64,000 bases of DNA from Streptomyces rubradiris (GCF_016860525.1 NZ_BNEA01000010.1:62001-126000); one strand, 5' to 3'. Positions 50,356 through 59,095 are shown, counted from the stretch's first letter. Program-made: numbers and translations. Notes: generated from the sequence alone by a model not told the origin.

Positions 50356-50579
50356 GCGGAACACCCCAGCGCGGCCTGCCGCCGCTGCTGATCCTGGCGG
50401 CCCCGGCAGGGATCACCACCGTGTGGGTCCTGCCCGCGCACTACGGATGGTCCGGCCGGGATGCGGCCGCTGCCGCAGCAGTCGTCTTCCTCGCGGTCCT
50501 GATGCTGCCCCGCCTGCCCGGCGTGCTGGCGGGCGCCACCAAGACGGCGGTGAAGAAGCGCAAGAACACCAAGAAGTAG
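50352..50579 (+). CDS. Small two-helix membrane protein, 75 aa
   Basis: Two hydrophobic helices (LLILAAPAGITTVWVLPAHY; AAAAVVFLAVLMLPRLPGVL) and a lysine-rich tail (KTAVKKRKNTKK) are present. It overlaps the previous gene by 4 nt. It may act with the preceding membrane protein and TraB. Confidence 0.65.
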   Translation: MSGTPQRGLPPLLILAAPAGITTVWVLPAHYGWSGRDAAAAAAVVFLAVLMLPRLPGVLAGATKTAVKKRKNTKK

Positions 50580-50585
50580 CCCCAC

Positions 50586-50632
50586 GGCCGGGGCGGCGGA
50601 TGGCACCTCCGCCCCGGCCCTCTCGAAACCCC
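50586..50632 (+). promoter_or_regulatory. Repeated leader element, copy B
   Basis: GGCCGGGGCGG (50586-50596) pairs with 50609-50619, enclosing GGATGGCACC. CTCGAAACC follows at 50622-50630 and AAGGAG before the traB ATG. No new promoter is evident, so here the element sits within the operon. Confidence 0.65.
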
Positions 50633-50656
50633 GCACCACGCAAGGAGCACGCACGC

Positions 50657-52957
50657 ATGACCCAGCCCACCGACTCCGCCGACGGCGGCGGTCAGGTCAT
50701 CGACCTGATGGAGCGCCTTCCGCCCGCCCGGCGGGACGCCATGGCCAAGGCCGCCCGCACCGAGACCCGGATGACCGCCGCCGGCATCGCCGACGCCAGC
50801 ACCGGCACCGTCCGGCTCGCGGCCGAGACCGACGGCCGGGACCTGCCCGTGATCGAGCAGGTCCACGAGCGCCGAGGCCTGCGCGACCTGCTCCCGGCCA
50901 CCCTGCTCAGCCCGCGGGCCTGGCGTCACCGCGCCGAACTCGTGGCCTACGCGGCCGGCTACCACACCCGGCGCAGCCCGGTGTACGCCTGGCGTATCGC
51001 GCAGCTGTCGGCCACCGGCCTGCGGTACGGCGTGAGCAACGCCGCCGGCTACCTGCTGGTCACCGAGTACGGCGACATGATCCGCGAGGCCAAACGGTCG
51101 GTGAAGGCCAAGGACGGCGTCTTCGACAATACCGACATCGCCAGCCTGCGGGCGGAGCGGCGGGATGTGGGCCGGGCCCGGCGGCGGGAGAACCTGACCG
51201 TCCTGTCCGCCACCGGTGTCACCTCCTACGTCGCGATCCTCGTGGCCATTGCCGAGCTGTGGGGCATGGCCCTGCTCGCCCCGGCGCTGCTGCCGCTGGT
51301 GAGCGTCCTGGCCGTCCTCGGGGTGCGCGAGCGCGCCCGCCGCGGTGAGCCGCTCGTGCTGTTCGACCAGGCCGCCGCCGCCGAGAACGCCCCGCTGACC
51401 GACACCCGGCTCAACGAGGCCCTTCGCACCGCCGGCATCCTCCGCGAGGACCAGACGATCCAGCTGACCGCCCCGGCCCTGGCCGCGGACGGAGGGGTCG
51501 AGCTGCGGTTCAAGGCCAAGGGCGTGACGGTCTCCAAGCTCCGCGCCAAGAGCGAGGACATCGCCGCCGCGCTGGACGTCCCCGAGGACTGGATCGACAT
51601 CCAGGCCCTCAGCAGCCCCGGCCACATCAGCTTCTGGATGACGGACCTCGACCCGTTCGCCGGACACCGCCCCTCCCCGCTGTTTGAGCTGACCGGCCCC
51701 ATCGACGCGGTCCAGGACGGCATCCCGGCCAGCTTCGACAAACGCGGCCGCCCGGTGATGCTGAAGCTGTTCGAGCTGATGGGCCTGATCGGCGGCGCGA
51801 GCCGGGCCGGCAAGGGACTCGTCCTGCGCAACATCATCTGCGGGGCGGCTTTCGACCCGCGGGTGCGCATCCGGGTCGCCACCGGCAAGAAGCCCGCCGA
51901 GCACAGCGTCTACGCCCCGGTGCTGGAGACGTTCATCTTCAAGCAGCCCCAGCGGCTGTCACTCCTGCTGGACGCGTACGAGAAGGAGATCGACGAGCGC
52001 AGCCGGTACCTGGCCCGCAACGGCCGCTCCGTCCCCGACGAGGAAGACCTGGAGCAGATGGGCATCGAGCTGCTCATCGTGGACGAGTCCGCGGACTACC
52101 TGGACACCAACACCGCCAACAAGGCGCAGAACCTGATGGCCGAGGAACTGACCGGCAAGCTCGACAGCATCGCGCGCGGGGGCGCCGGCGTGGGCGTCTT
52201 TGTGCTGCTGGCCATCCAGGACCCGAAGAAGGGCATGGTCAACACCCGGCTGCTGGCCAACCTGCTGGAACGGTGGTGCCTGCGCGTGGCCGACGCCGCC
52301 TCCGCCAACGCGGTCCTGGGCTCCGGCTCGGTGGGCAAGGGCCTGCGTCCGCAGGACATCAAGCGGGAGCAGGCACCCCTGGGCGTGCGCAAGGGCGCCG
52401 AGGGCGAGATGCTCACCAAGGCGTACATGATCGACCAGAACAAGAAGGGCGAGGCGGCCCGGCTCATCGCCCGGGCCGTCGAGGTCCGCGCCCGGTACGG
52501 GGCGCTGCCCGGCCAGCGCCCGGACCCGATCGAGGACGCCCTGATGGCCCTGACCGGCCTTACCTCGGTGCGCGGCGGCATCGACGGGCTGGGAGACCCC
52601 GCCCCGGCCGGCGCGGCCGCCGGACCGTCCGCCGGCGGCGACAGGCCCGGCATCCTCAGCCAGATGCTCGCGGTCTTCCGGGCCGCGGACGACCCGGAGC
52701 GGCTGCGGACCGCGGAACTGCTCGCCGGCCTGGCCCAGCTCGACCCCGACACCTGGTCGGCGGCCGCACTGTCAGTGGACGAGGACGACGACGCCGCCTA
52801 CGTCCGCACCGGCGGGGCCGAGATGCGCCGGGCCATCGACGCCGAGCTGGAGGGCACCGGCCGGACGCTCCCCTCCCGGGGCTGGACGGCCGGAGGCCGG
52901 GCGAACGGCTACTACCTGGCCGACGTGCGCGCCGCTGCCGGAATTACCCCGGAATGA
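50657..52957 (+). CDS. traB: TraB-type FtsK/SpoIIIE conjugal DNA translocase
   Basis: The product has 766 residues. Membrane helices lie at ~180-225 (TGVTSYVAILVAIAELWGMA…). A Walker A motif GGASRAGKG (~378) and Walker B LLIVDESAD (~472) define the motor. TraB proteins form membrane hexamers that move double-stranded plasmid DNA between Streptomyces hyphae and recognise a clt site through a C-terminal winged helix. The last ~60 residues here (YVRTGGAEMRRAIDAELEGT… WTAGGRANGYYLADV) may play that part. The phased GTAC array begins 4 nt after its stop. Confidence 0.85.
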   Translation: MTQPTDSADGGGQVIDLMERLPPARRDAMAKAARTETRMTAAGIADASTGTVRLAAETDGRDLPVIEQVHERRGLRDLLPATLLSPRAWRHRAELVAYAAGYHTRRSPVYAWRIAQLSATGLRYGVSNAAGYLLVTEYGDMIREAKRSVKAKDGVFDNTDIASLRAERRDVGRARRRENLTVLSATGVTSYVAILVAIAELWGMALLAPALLPLVSVLAVLGVRERARRGEPLVLFDQAAAAENAPLTDTRLNEALRTAGILREDQTIQLTAPALAADGGVELRFKAKGVTVSKLRAKSEDIAAALDVPEDWIDIQALSSPGHISFWMTDLDPFAGHRPSPLFELTGPIDAVQDGIPASFDKRGRPVMLKLFELMGLIGGASRAGKGLVLRNIICGAAFDPRVRIRVATGKKPAEHSVYAPVLETFIFKQPQRLSLLLDAYEKEIDERSRYLARNGRSVPDEEDLEQMGIELLIVDESADYLDTNTANKAQNLMAEELTGKLDSIARGGAGVGVFVLLAIQDPKKGMVNTRLLANLLERWCLRVADAASANAVLGSGSVGKGLRPQDIKREQAPLGVRKGAEGEMLTKAYMIDQNKKGEAARLIARAVEVRARYGALPGQRPDPIEDALMALTGLTSVRGGIDGLGDPAPAGAAAGPSAGGDRPGILSQMLAVFRAADDPERLRTAELLAGLAQLDPDTWSAAALSVDEDDDAAYVRTGGAEMRRAIDAELEGTGRTLPSRGWTAGGRANGYYLADVRAAAGITPE

Positions 52958-52960
52958 CCC

Positions 52961-53125
52961 TCGGTACGGGGTCCGTACGAGGTCCGTACGGGCCACATTG
53001 ATGCAGGTCACAGGCCGGTACGGGCCCCGTACACCCTCCGCGCCGGCCGGTACGCGAACCGGCCCCCCGCGCCGCGTACCGGCCGCGTACCGGCCTCTGA
53101 CCTGCGACGACCCGACCCGTACCGG
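52961..53125. other. Helically phased GTAC array, candidate clt transfer site
   Basis: Nine GTAC cores start at 52964, 52975, 52986, 53018, 53029, 53050, 53076, 53087 and 53119. The gaps are 11, 11, 32, 11, 21, 26, 11 and 32 bp, mostly near multiples of a helical turn. Many sit in CCGTACGGG or CGGTACGGG contexts. The region is non-coding and directly downstream of traB, the position of the clt locus in pSVH1-type plasmids. Confidence 0.7.
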
Positions 53126-53183
53126 CCCTCGTCCCGATCACAAACCGACACGAAACGATCTTCCGCTCAGGAGCTTCCGGAAC

Positions 53184-53708
53184 ATGAACCCCCCTGTCCG
53201 CAGGGCCCGCGAGACCGTCTACACCATCACCGAGCACCACCCGGCGCCCCTGGCCCGGCGAGCCGCGCCCCAGGACACCGGCCCCGCCCGGGTCCCGCTT
53301 CCCGGAGCCGAACTGGTCACCCTCCCCGGCGGACAGCAGGCGTGGGCCTACGTCCAGCCCCGGGAGGTCCCCGCGCCGGCACCGCAGCAACGTCAGCCGG
53401 TCCCGGCCTGGGCCAAGACGTCCGCCCTGCTGATGTGGTCGGCCTCCGGCAGCAGCGTGGCCGCCGGCTACGGCCTCCAGCTCGCCGGGCCCTGGCTGGA
53501 GGACCTGGCCCTGGTCCTGGCCGCGCTCAGCCTCGGCGCCACGGCCGTGACCTGGGTGGTGCGCGGCCTTTTCACCCGCACTTCCCACGGGGCCGGCCGG
53601 GACACCGCCGTCACGGCACAGTCCACCGCCACCGCGCGCGCCCGCACCGTCCTCGGCGGAACCGTCACCGCCACGTCCACCGCAACCGCCATCGCCCGCA
53701 CCAAGTAG
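53184..53708 (+). CDS. Membrane protein downstream of TraB, 174 aa
   Basis: ATG 53184 lies behind AGGAG. A Pro/Arg-rich N-terminus is followed by two membrane helices (ALLMWSASGSSVAAGYGL; LALVLAALSLGATAVTWVV) and an Ala/Thr-rich tail with repeated TATARART-type segments. It probably belongs to the transfer/spread complex. Confidence 0.65.
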   Translation: MNPPVRRARETVYTITEHHPAPLARRAAPQDTGPARVPLPGAELVTLPGGQQAWAYVQPREVPAPAPQQRQPVPAWAKTSALLMWSASGSSVAAGYGLQLAGPWLEDLALVLAALSLGATAVTWVVRGLFTRTSHGAGRDTAVTAQSTATARARTVLGGTVTATSTATAIARTK

Positions 53709-53718
53709 GGAGCGCCCC

Positions 53719-54369
53719 GTGAACACCGCCACCTCGCTGACCCTGCGAGGACCACTGAAGATCGATGGCAACCCTCTGTGCTGCCCGGGTCGGGAAGGCG
53801 CGCCCGCACCCCGGCGCCTGACGCTCCTGGTGTCCGGCAGCACCGTGATGGCCTCCTGCGGCGAACAGCACCGCGCCACCGTCACCGGCGGCCGCCGGGC
53901 CAAGCGCGCCAAGTGCTTCTTCGCCGTCGAGCAGCTCACCCCCGGTGCCGTGCGCGCTCTCGCGCAGCAGGTCAAGCCCGGCACCAGCTTCCGCATCACC
54001 CTGCCCGGCGGCATGGTGATCGAGGGCAAGAGGGGGCCGGCCGCCGCCGCGCCGGCAGGCGGTCAGCCCGGAAGCGCGGCGGCCGTGTTCGCCGCGAAGA
54101 AGGCCGCCGCCCGCCAGACCGGACGCGGCACCGGAGGCACCGCAGGCGCCGTCACCGCCGCCTTCCAGGCCGTCACGGCGGTCGCCGGCACTGCGGCCGC
54201 GGCCGCCAACGCGGTCGGCGCCGGGGCCAACACCGTCGGCAAGGGGTTCGACATGGGCCGTGAGGGCTTGCGTACCGGGCGGGCCGCCATCAGGGCCGCC
54301 GACAACGCCGGTGCCCGGCGCTTCGCCCGCGAGAACAAGGACGACGAGCAGGGCGGTGACACCCGGTGA
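53719..54369 (+). CDS. Hypothetical transfer-region protein, 216 aa
   Basis: GTG 53719 follows GGGAG, 10 nt after the previous stop. A beta-rich N-terminal domain (RLTLLVSGSTVMASC…) is followed by an Ala/Gly-rich C-terminus (AVTAVAGTAAAAANAVGAGA) with possible membrane association. It is the last gene of the transfer operon. Confidence 0.6.
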   Translation: MNTATSLTLRGPLKIDGNPLCCPGREGAPAPRRLTLLVSGSTVMASCGEQHRATVTGGRRAKRAKCFFAVEQLTPGAVRALAQQVKPGTSFRITLPGGMVIEGKRGPAAAAPAGGQPGSAAAVFAAKKAAARQTGRGTGGTAGAVTAAFQAVTAVAGTAAAAANAVGAGANTVGKGFDMGREGLRTGRAAIRAADNAGARRFARENKDDEQGGDTR

Positions 54370-54415
54370 ACCGGAGAGTCGTGGCCCGGGCTCTGGCCGC
54401 CCGGAGCACAACCCC

Positions 54416-54494
54416 TTGCCTGACAGGTTCTGAACTGGTATAGTTTTCTGTGTTGGCAGGGGGTGGCGCCCCGGCCGGCATCACTCGAAACCCC
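54416..54494 (+). promoter_or_regulatory. Promoter plus repeated leader element, copy C
   Basis: TTGCCT (54416-54421)-17 nt-TATAGT (54439-54444), then TTTTCTGTGTTGGCAGG, hairpin GGGG-GTGGCG-CCCC and ACTCGAAACCCC (54483-54494). The start of transcription is expected near 54451, so the hairpin would lie close to the 5' end of the message. Confidence 0.75.
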
Positions 54495-54512
54495 GCACCC
54501 GGGAAGGGACCC

Positions 54513-55034
54513 ATGACCACGAACACCGATACCGCGAGCGGCACGGACTGGCTCGACAGGGCTGAAGCGGAGTACGCCGCCGAGGAAGCCGCGTTCGAGG
54601 CCGACAGCGCTCGTCTCGCCGCGAGCATGGCCGACGGAATCAACGCGTACCTGGCCCGGATGGGCATCACCCCCTTCACCCCGGCCGTCGCGGACGGCGA
54701 GAACGTCGTGCCCGCCCTGGTCGCCCCGGAGGACCCCGAGCGCAAGCTCTACGGCGTGCACGTCACCCTGGACGACGAAGAGGGATACGTCCTCCTCGTC
54801 AGCGACTACCGGGGCGACGTCGACTTCGCGCTGCGACCGGCCTCCGTGCGGCTGGACGGCCCCCGCTCCGTGGTTCTCGCCCGCCGCTACGGCCCCGCAC
54901 CCGAGAAGCCGAAGCCGACACCGAAGCCGCAGCCGTCGGCTGACGCACAGGCCATCGTGCGGGCCATCGAGCGGCTCGTGATCACCCTGGAAAGCGCGGT
55001 GCTGAGCGCCGCCCACGCCGGCGGCCGCCGCTGA
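54513..55034 (+). CDS. Hypothetical protein, 173 aa
   Basis: ATG 54513 follows GAAGGG. An acidic helical N-terminus (WLDRAEAEYAAEEAAFEADS) precedes a beta-rich domain (LYGVHVTLDDEEGYVLLV…), a Lys/Pro linker (EKPKPTPKPQP) and a C-terminal helix. It is single, with its own promoter. No family is recognised. Confidence 0.65.
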   Translation: MTTNTDTASGTDWLDRAEAEYAAEEAAFEADSARLAASMADGINAYLARMGITPFTPAVADGENVVPALVAPEDPERKLYGVHVTLDDEEGYVLLVSDYRGDVDFALRPASVRLDGPRSVVLARRYGPAPEKPKPTPKPQPSADAQAIVRAIERLVITLESAVLSAAHAGGRR

Positions 55035-55146
55035 GTGACCCGGCCGGCTACGGCCGCTCACCGCAAGCAGCCGCAGCCGGCCGGAGGCCCCAGAATTCCG
55101 CTCCGCGTCCGGGCGCCGAACGGCCCGCCCGGACGGCTCTCTTCCC

Positions 55147-55222
55147 CCGGCGCCCCATGGCGCCGGCCCCCGACCGCCGGGCGGCGGATGGCACCGCCGC
55201 CCCGGCTCCACTCGAAACCCGA
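55147..55222 (+). promoter_or_regulatory. Repeated leader element, copy D
   Basis: A CCGGCGCC-CCAT-GGCGCCGG hairpin (about 55147-55166) precedes CCGGGCGGCGG…CCGCCGCCCCGG enclosing ATGGCA. ACTCGAAACCCG follows (55210-55221), then GGAAAGG before ATG 55247. No strong promoter is apparent. Confidence 0.65.
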
Positions 55223-55246
55223 TCCCGCACCCCACGGAAAGGCTCC

Positions 55247-56152
55247 ATGCCCCGCATCACCTACCAGCCGAAGAAGTTCACCCCCGCCCATCAGCGGATC
55301 ATCGACATCGCCAACGCCATCTGCGCCGAGTACGCCGACCAGGGGTTCGATCTGACACTGCGACAGCTCTACTACCAGTTCGTGGCACGCGACCTGCTGC
55401 CCAACAAGCAGAGCGAGTACAAGCGGCTCGGTGACATCGTCAACGACGCCCGGCTCGCGGGAGCCCTGGACTGGGACTACATCGTCGACCGCACCCGCAA
55501 CCTGCGGGACCTCGCGCACTGGGACAGCCCCAGCCACATCATCGGCGCAGTAGCCGCCCAGTACCGCACCCACCGCTGGGCCAACCAGCCTCACCGGGTC
55601 GAGGTATGGGTCGAGAAGGACGCCCTGATCGGCGTCATCGCCAAGGCCGCCGAAGCCGAGGACGTCCCGTACTTCTCCTGCCGCGGCTACACCTCACAGT
55701 CCGAACTGTGGGGCGCGGCGCAGCGGATGATCGGCTACGAAAAGGCGGGACAGAAGCCGGTGATCATCCACCTCGGCGACCACGACCCCTCGGGGGTCGA
55801 CATGACCCGTGACATCGCCGACCGCATGGCCCTGTTCGAGGCCAACGTGAGCGTCGAGCGGATCGCCCTGAACATGGACCAGGTCAGGCGCTACGGGCCT
55901 CCGCCGAACCCGGCCAAGCTCACCGACTCGCGCGCCGGCGGCTACATCAGCCGCTACGGCCGCTCCTCCTGGGAGCTGGACGCCCTGGACCCCACCACCC
56001 TGGACGAGCTGATCCGCTCCGCCGTCGACCGCTACCGCGACCGTGAGCAGTGGGAGCGCGACACCCAGGCCATGAACGCCCAGCGCTCCACGCTCGCCCG
56101 GGTCTCCCGGAGGTGGCCCGCTGTAGAGACCATGGTCAACACCGCCGGGTAG
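55247..56152 (+). CDS. Topo VI-A/Spo11-like protein (mini-A type)
   Basis: The product has 301 residues. LTLRQLYYQFVARDL (~42-56) resembles the 5Y-CAP domain, with YY containing the likely catalytic Tyr that would cleave DNA. A Toprim domain follows: VEVWVEKDALIG (~120, metal-binding Glu) and HLGDHDPSGVDMTRD (~180, D-x-D). This matches compact Topo VIA-like 'mini-A' proteins reported in mobile elements. No Topo VIB/GHKL partner is in the window. Double-strand cleavage, plasmid processing or recombination are possible roles. Confidence 0.75.
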   Translation: MPRITYQPKKFTPAHQRIIDIANAICAEYADQGFDLTLRQLYYQFVARDLLPNKQSEYKRLGDIVNDARLAGALDWDYIVDRTRNLRDLAHWDSPSHIIGAVAAQYRTHRWANQPHRVEVWVEKDALIGVIAKAAEAEDVPYFSCRGYTSQSELWGAAQRMIGYEKAGQKPVIIHLGDHDPSGVDMTRDIADRMALFEANVSVERIALNMDQVRRYGPPPNPAKLTDSRAGGYISRYGRSSWELDALDPTTLDELIRSAVDRYRDREQWERDTQAMNAQRSTLARVSRRWPAVETMVNTAG

Positions 56153-56326
56153 CCCCTCGGGACGCGGTCCCCCTCGCGGCGGCCGGGACGGCGACAGCAT
56201 GCCTCCCGGCCGCCCGTCCCGGTCCCCCGAGCGCCACCGCGACGCCCGGCCGTGGTCCCGGTGGGCCCGGGCAGCGCACAGCCCGTGCCACCCGGCCTTC
56301 CTCGGACTGGGGAACGCCCACCCCTC

Positions 56327-56406
56327 TTGCAAATCTGCTTTAAAGCTGGTATTATTTTTTGTGTCGGCAGGGGGTGGCTCCCCGGTCGACCTTCCTCGAA
56401 ACCCGA
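56327..56406 (+). promoter_or_regulatory. Promoter plus repeated leader element, copy E
   Basis: TTGCAA (56327-56332)-17 nt-TATTAT (56350-56355), then TTTTTTGTGTCGGCAG, hairpin GGGG-GTGGCT-CCCC and CTCGAAACCCG. GGAGG precedes GTG 56425. Confidence 0.75.
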
Positions 56407-56424
56407 CATCACCGGAGGCATCGC

Positions 56425-57036
56425 GTGACGACTTGTCCCGCCCACCGCATCACCAGCCCGCCCCGGCCGGAGGTGCCGCACGACGCGCAGGCCAGTGGCT
56501 GGGTGTGCAAGGGATGCCTCGCCCCGGCGGGCAGCGCGGAGGAGCGCCGACGCCATCACTGCCCGTGCTGCGGCGAGCGGTTCTCGGACGGCTGCACCGG
56601 GCAGCCGCGCCGCCGCACCTGCCCGCACTGCGGCACCCTCGACACCCACACCGGCCAGTGGCTCCCGCCCGCCGACCCCATGGCGGACTTCCTCCGCGAC
56701 CGCTACACCCGGACCCCGTGGTACCGGGCGTGGGCAGAGGCGTCGGCCCGTTTCGGGCTCGACGTGGCTCACCACCTGGTCCAGGTGACCACCGAGATCG
56801 ACCAGACGCACCTGTACGGCCAGGTCGTCTTCGGTCGGCACGCGCTCGGCGTCCGGTACGGCGCGCGCGGCTTCGAGGCCGCGAGCCCCTGCCCGCGCCG
56901 CGACGAGTGCCGCCGGGGCCGCGTGTGGACCCCCGTGAGGACCCGCGAGGACCTGCTCCACGTCCACCTGCACGGCGCGGGCCCCGGGGCCACCGGATGC
57001 GACCGCCCCCGGATGCACCCGCAGGGGACGCGATGA
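56425..57036 (+). CDS. Zinc-ribbon protein, 203 aa
   Basis: GTG 56425 follows GGAGG. CKGC…CPCC and CTG…CPHC form two zinc ribbons in the first 75 residues. A mixed alpha/beta domain follows (WYRAWAEASARFGLDVAHHL…) and ends in a Cys-containing Arg/His-rich tail. It overlaps the next gene by 4 nt. Confidence 0.65.
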   Translation: MTTCPAHRITSPPRPEVPHDAQASGWVCKGCLAPAGSAEERRRHHCPCCGERFSDGCTGQPRRRTCPHCGTLDTHTGQWLPPADPMADFLRDRYTRTPWYRAWAEASARFGLDVAHHLVQVTTEIDQTHLYGQVVFGRHALGVRYGARGFEAASPCPRRDECRRGRVWTPVRTREDLLHVHLHGAGPGATGCDRPRMHPQGTR

Positions 57037-57362
57037 GCCTGTATACCCCCCGCCGCCTGGACCACGTCCCCGGCAGCGTCCGGGTCATCGTCGGCTGGGA
57101 CGCCCCGCTCGCCACCTTCTATGCCCAGGTCTGGCAGGTGCCCCGCCGTGACGGCGCCCTGATCCGCGACCTCGTCACCGCAGGCATCCACCCGTACGAG
57201 ATCGACGACCCCGCCTCCGTCGTGGACCTCGTCCGGCCCTACGCGCACATCCCCGAGGGCCTCCACGAGCGGCTTACCGCGGACCGCCTCACCGAGGCCG
57301 ACCCGACCGGGGGCCGTCTGCGGGACGCTCTGATCCAGATGCGCGCGGCCGCCGTCCGCTGA
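57033..57362 (+). CDS. Hypothetical protein, 109 aa
   Basis: The ATGA overlap with the zinc-ribbon gene sets the start. The sequence VRVIVGWDAPLATFYAQVWQ looks like a small beta-rich fold, followed by a helical C-terminus. It resembles small Streptomyces plasmid proteins without known function. Confidence 0.65.
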   Translation: MSLYTPRRLDHVPGSVRVIVGWDAPLATFYAQVWQVPRRDGALIRDLVTAGIHPYEIDDPASVVDLVRPYAHIPEGLHERLTADRLTEADPTGGRLRDALIQMRAAAVR

Positions 57363-57453
57363 ACCGCCCCTGGGGCGACCGCCACCGCCGGCACCCTGCC
57401 GCCCGGGCCTTCCCTCATTGATGCGAACAACACCGAAAGGAAGCCACCCCCTC

Positions 57454-58164
57454 ATGCCGTCCGCCGCGATAGAGACCGGCGCCTTACTCGACCGTGCCCG
57501 CACCGATCTTGCCCGGCCCGACGCCAGTCCCCACGAGCTGCGCAACACCCTCGCCCAGGTCGTGCCCGCCGTCGAAATGCTGCTGGCCGAGGTCTGCGCG
57601 CTCAGCGGCCAGCTCGCCCAGGCCCGCACCTGCCCGGTCACTGGACTTCCCACCCGAGCGGCATGGACCGCTCGGGCCCGCGAGATCGTCACATCGGGAC
57701 CGGCCTCCGTCCTCCTCATCGACCTCGATGAGTTCAAGCCGGTCAACGACCGGTTCGGGCACGACGCCGGGGACGCCGTCCTCGCAGCCGTTGGCTCTCG
57801 CCTGGCCGAATGGGCCACCGCCGAGGGAGGCGAGGCCGGACGCCTGGGCGGCGACGAGTTCGCCGTCGTCCTCCCGCGCACCGACGACCTGCCCGCCCGC
57901 GCCGCCCGCCTGCGCACCCTGCTGACCCGGCCCGTCCGTCACGAGAGCCGACGCCTGGCCGTCGGGGCCTCCATCGGCACCGCCTGCACTGACGGCACGG
58001 CCCCCGCCGACACCAGCGATGCCCATCTGTCCGCCCTGCTGAAGACGGCCGACACCGCCATGTACCGCGCCAAGGGGCGCGGCCGCCGCGGCCGCCGCCT
58101 GGCCCGGCTCCTTCCGCTGCCCGCCCGCCTCGCCCACGTCCTCATCCCCCGAAAGGCCGTCTGA
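57454..58164 (+). CDS. GGDEF diguanylate cyclase
   Basis: The product has 236 residues. LLIDLDEFKPVNDRFGHDAG and GRLGGDEFAVVLPR carry all GGDEF-family signatures, so it should make cyclic di-GMP from two GTP. No RxxD inhibitory site precedes GGDEF and no membrane or sensor domain is fused; the N-terminal ~55 residues are a helical region. In Streptomyces c-di-GMP controls the developmental regulator BldD, so a plasmid-borne cyclase could influence host development. It overlaps the kinase gene by 1 nt. Confidence 0.85.
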   Translation: MPSAAIETGALLDRARTDLARPDASPHELRNTLAQVVPAVEMLLAEVCALSGQLAQARTCPVTGLPTRAAWTARAREIVTSGPASVLLIDLDEFKPVNDRFGHDAGDAVLAAVGSRLAEWATAEGGEAGRLGGDEFAVVLPRTDDLPARAARLRTLLTRPVRHESRRLAVGASIGTACTDGTAPADTSDAHLSALLKTADTAMYRAKGRGRRGRRLARLLPLPARLAHVLIPRKAV

Positions 58165-59003
58165 TGACCTTCACGCCGATCACCCTGCCGTTCGAGCCTT
58201 CCGCACTCATCCTCCTGGTCGGCCCGAGCGGCTCCGGCAAGACCCGTGTGTCCCGGATGTTCCCTCCCGGTCACGTGCTGCGGGCCGACGACTTCCGCAG
58301 GATGTGCGCCGACGACAGCGGCAACCAGGCAGTCAGCCAGGCCGCCTGGCACGCACTGGAGACCGTGCTCCGCGCGCGGCTCAACCTGCGGCTGCCCACG
58401 GTCGTAGATGCCACCTTCGCCGAGGAGGGCCAACGCCGCCGCTTCGCCGCACTCGCCGACGACTACGGGGTCCTCTCCTACGCGCTGGTGATCAACACGC
58501 CCCCGGACATCGCCCACGCCCGCAACGCCGCCCGCACCGGCACCACCCGTGTCCCGGCGGACGTCGTGGACGACCAGGTAGCCCAGATCCGCGAAGCATG
58601 CCCGCAGAGGGAGGGCATCGACCGGACCGTCCACGCCGAGAGCCTGCCGGTACTGGGCGCCGCGCTCCAACGGCTGGCGGTCCAGGAGGCCCGCACCAGC
58701 GACCTGGCCGATGTCCGCCGTGTCTTCGGTGACAGCGCGAGCGAACTGTTCGCCTGGGACTCCATCAGCCGCGACACGCAGTTCCGCACCGGCACGTTCG
58801 CCGCCGGCAACGAGGAACTGTGCGTGCGGTGGATGGACGACGGTGACCCCTTCGACTGGCGGTTCGAGGCATGCGTGCCCTGCCCCAGCGGCTCCTGCCC
58901 CGGACCGGCCTGGACACCCGTGCGCTCCGTGGCCGACCTGGCCGCCGCACAGCAGAACACCCCGGTCGACGACGCCGAGTGCACCTCCTGCTTCCGGATC
59001 TGA
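58164..59003 (+). CDS. P-loop kinase (polynucleotide-kinase-like)
   Basis: The product has 279 residues. Walker A GPSGSGKT is at ~19-26, and VVDATFAEEGQRRRFAALAD fits the lid and substrate region of AAA_33/PNK-type kinases. The C-terminal third is a separate Cys-containing domain (CVPCPSGSC; ECTSCF). The TGATG junction with the GGDEF gene implies co-translation. The substrate (RNA/DNA 5' end, nucleotide or small molecule) is unknown. Confidence 0.75.
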   Translation: MTFTPITLPFEPSALILLVGPSGSGKTRVSRMFPPGHVLRADDFRRMCADDSGNQAVSQAAWHALETVLRARLNLRLPTVVDATFAEEGQRRRFAALADDYGVLSYALVINTPPDIAHARNAARTGTTRVPADVVDDQVAQIREACPQREGIDRTVHAESLPVLGAALQRLAVQEARTSDLADVRRVFGDSASELFAWDSISRDTQFRTGTFAAGNEELCVRWMDDGDPFDWRFEACVPCPSGSCPGPAWTPVRSVADLAAAQQNTPVDDAECTSCFRI

Positions 59004-59047
59004 CCCGGCGGCACCCCGGCCCGCCCACCGGCTCCAGCGACCGCGGC

Positions 59048-59095
59048 GAACGACAACGGCCCGTGCCTACGAGATGACACGGGCCGTTGTCGTTC
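59048..59095. terminator. 18-bp-stem hairpin after the kinase gene
   Basis: GAACGACAACGGCCCGTG (59048-59065) pairs perfectly with 59078-59095 around a 12-nt loop, 44 nt after the stop. No U-run follows. It separates the kinase gene from the next promoter. Confidence 0.75.

Noticed and set aside
48031..54369. A type IV secretion system
   Set aside because: Only a TraB-type translocase and small membrane proteins are present, with no VirB4, relaxase or pilus genes. This fits Streptomyces double-strand transfer.
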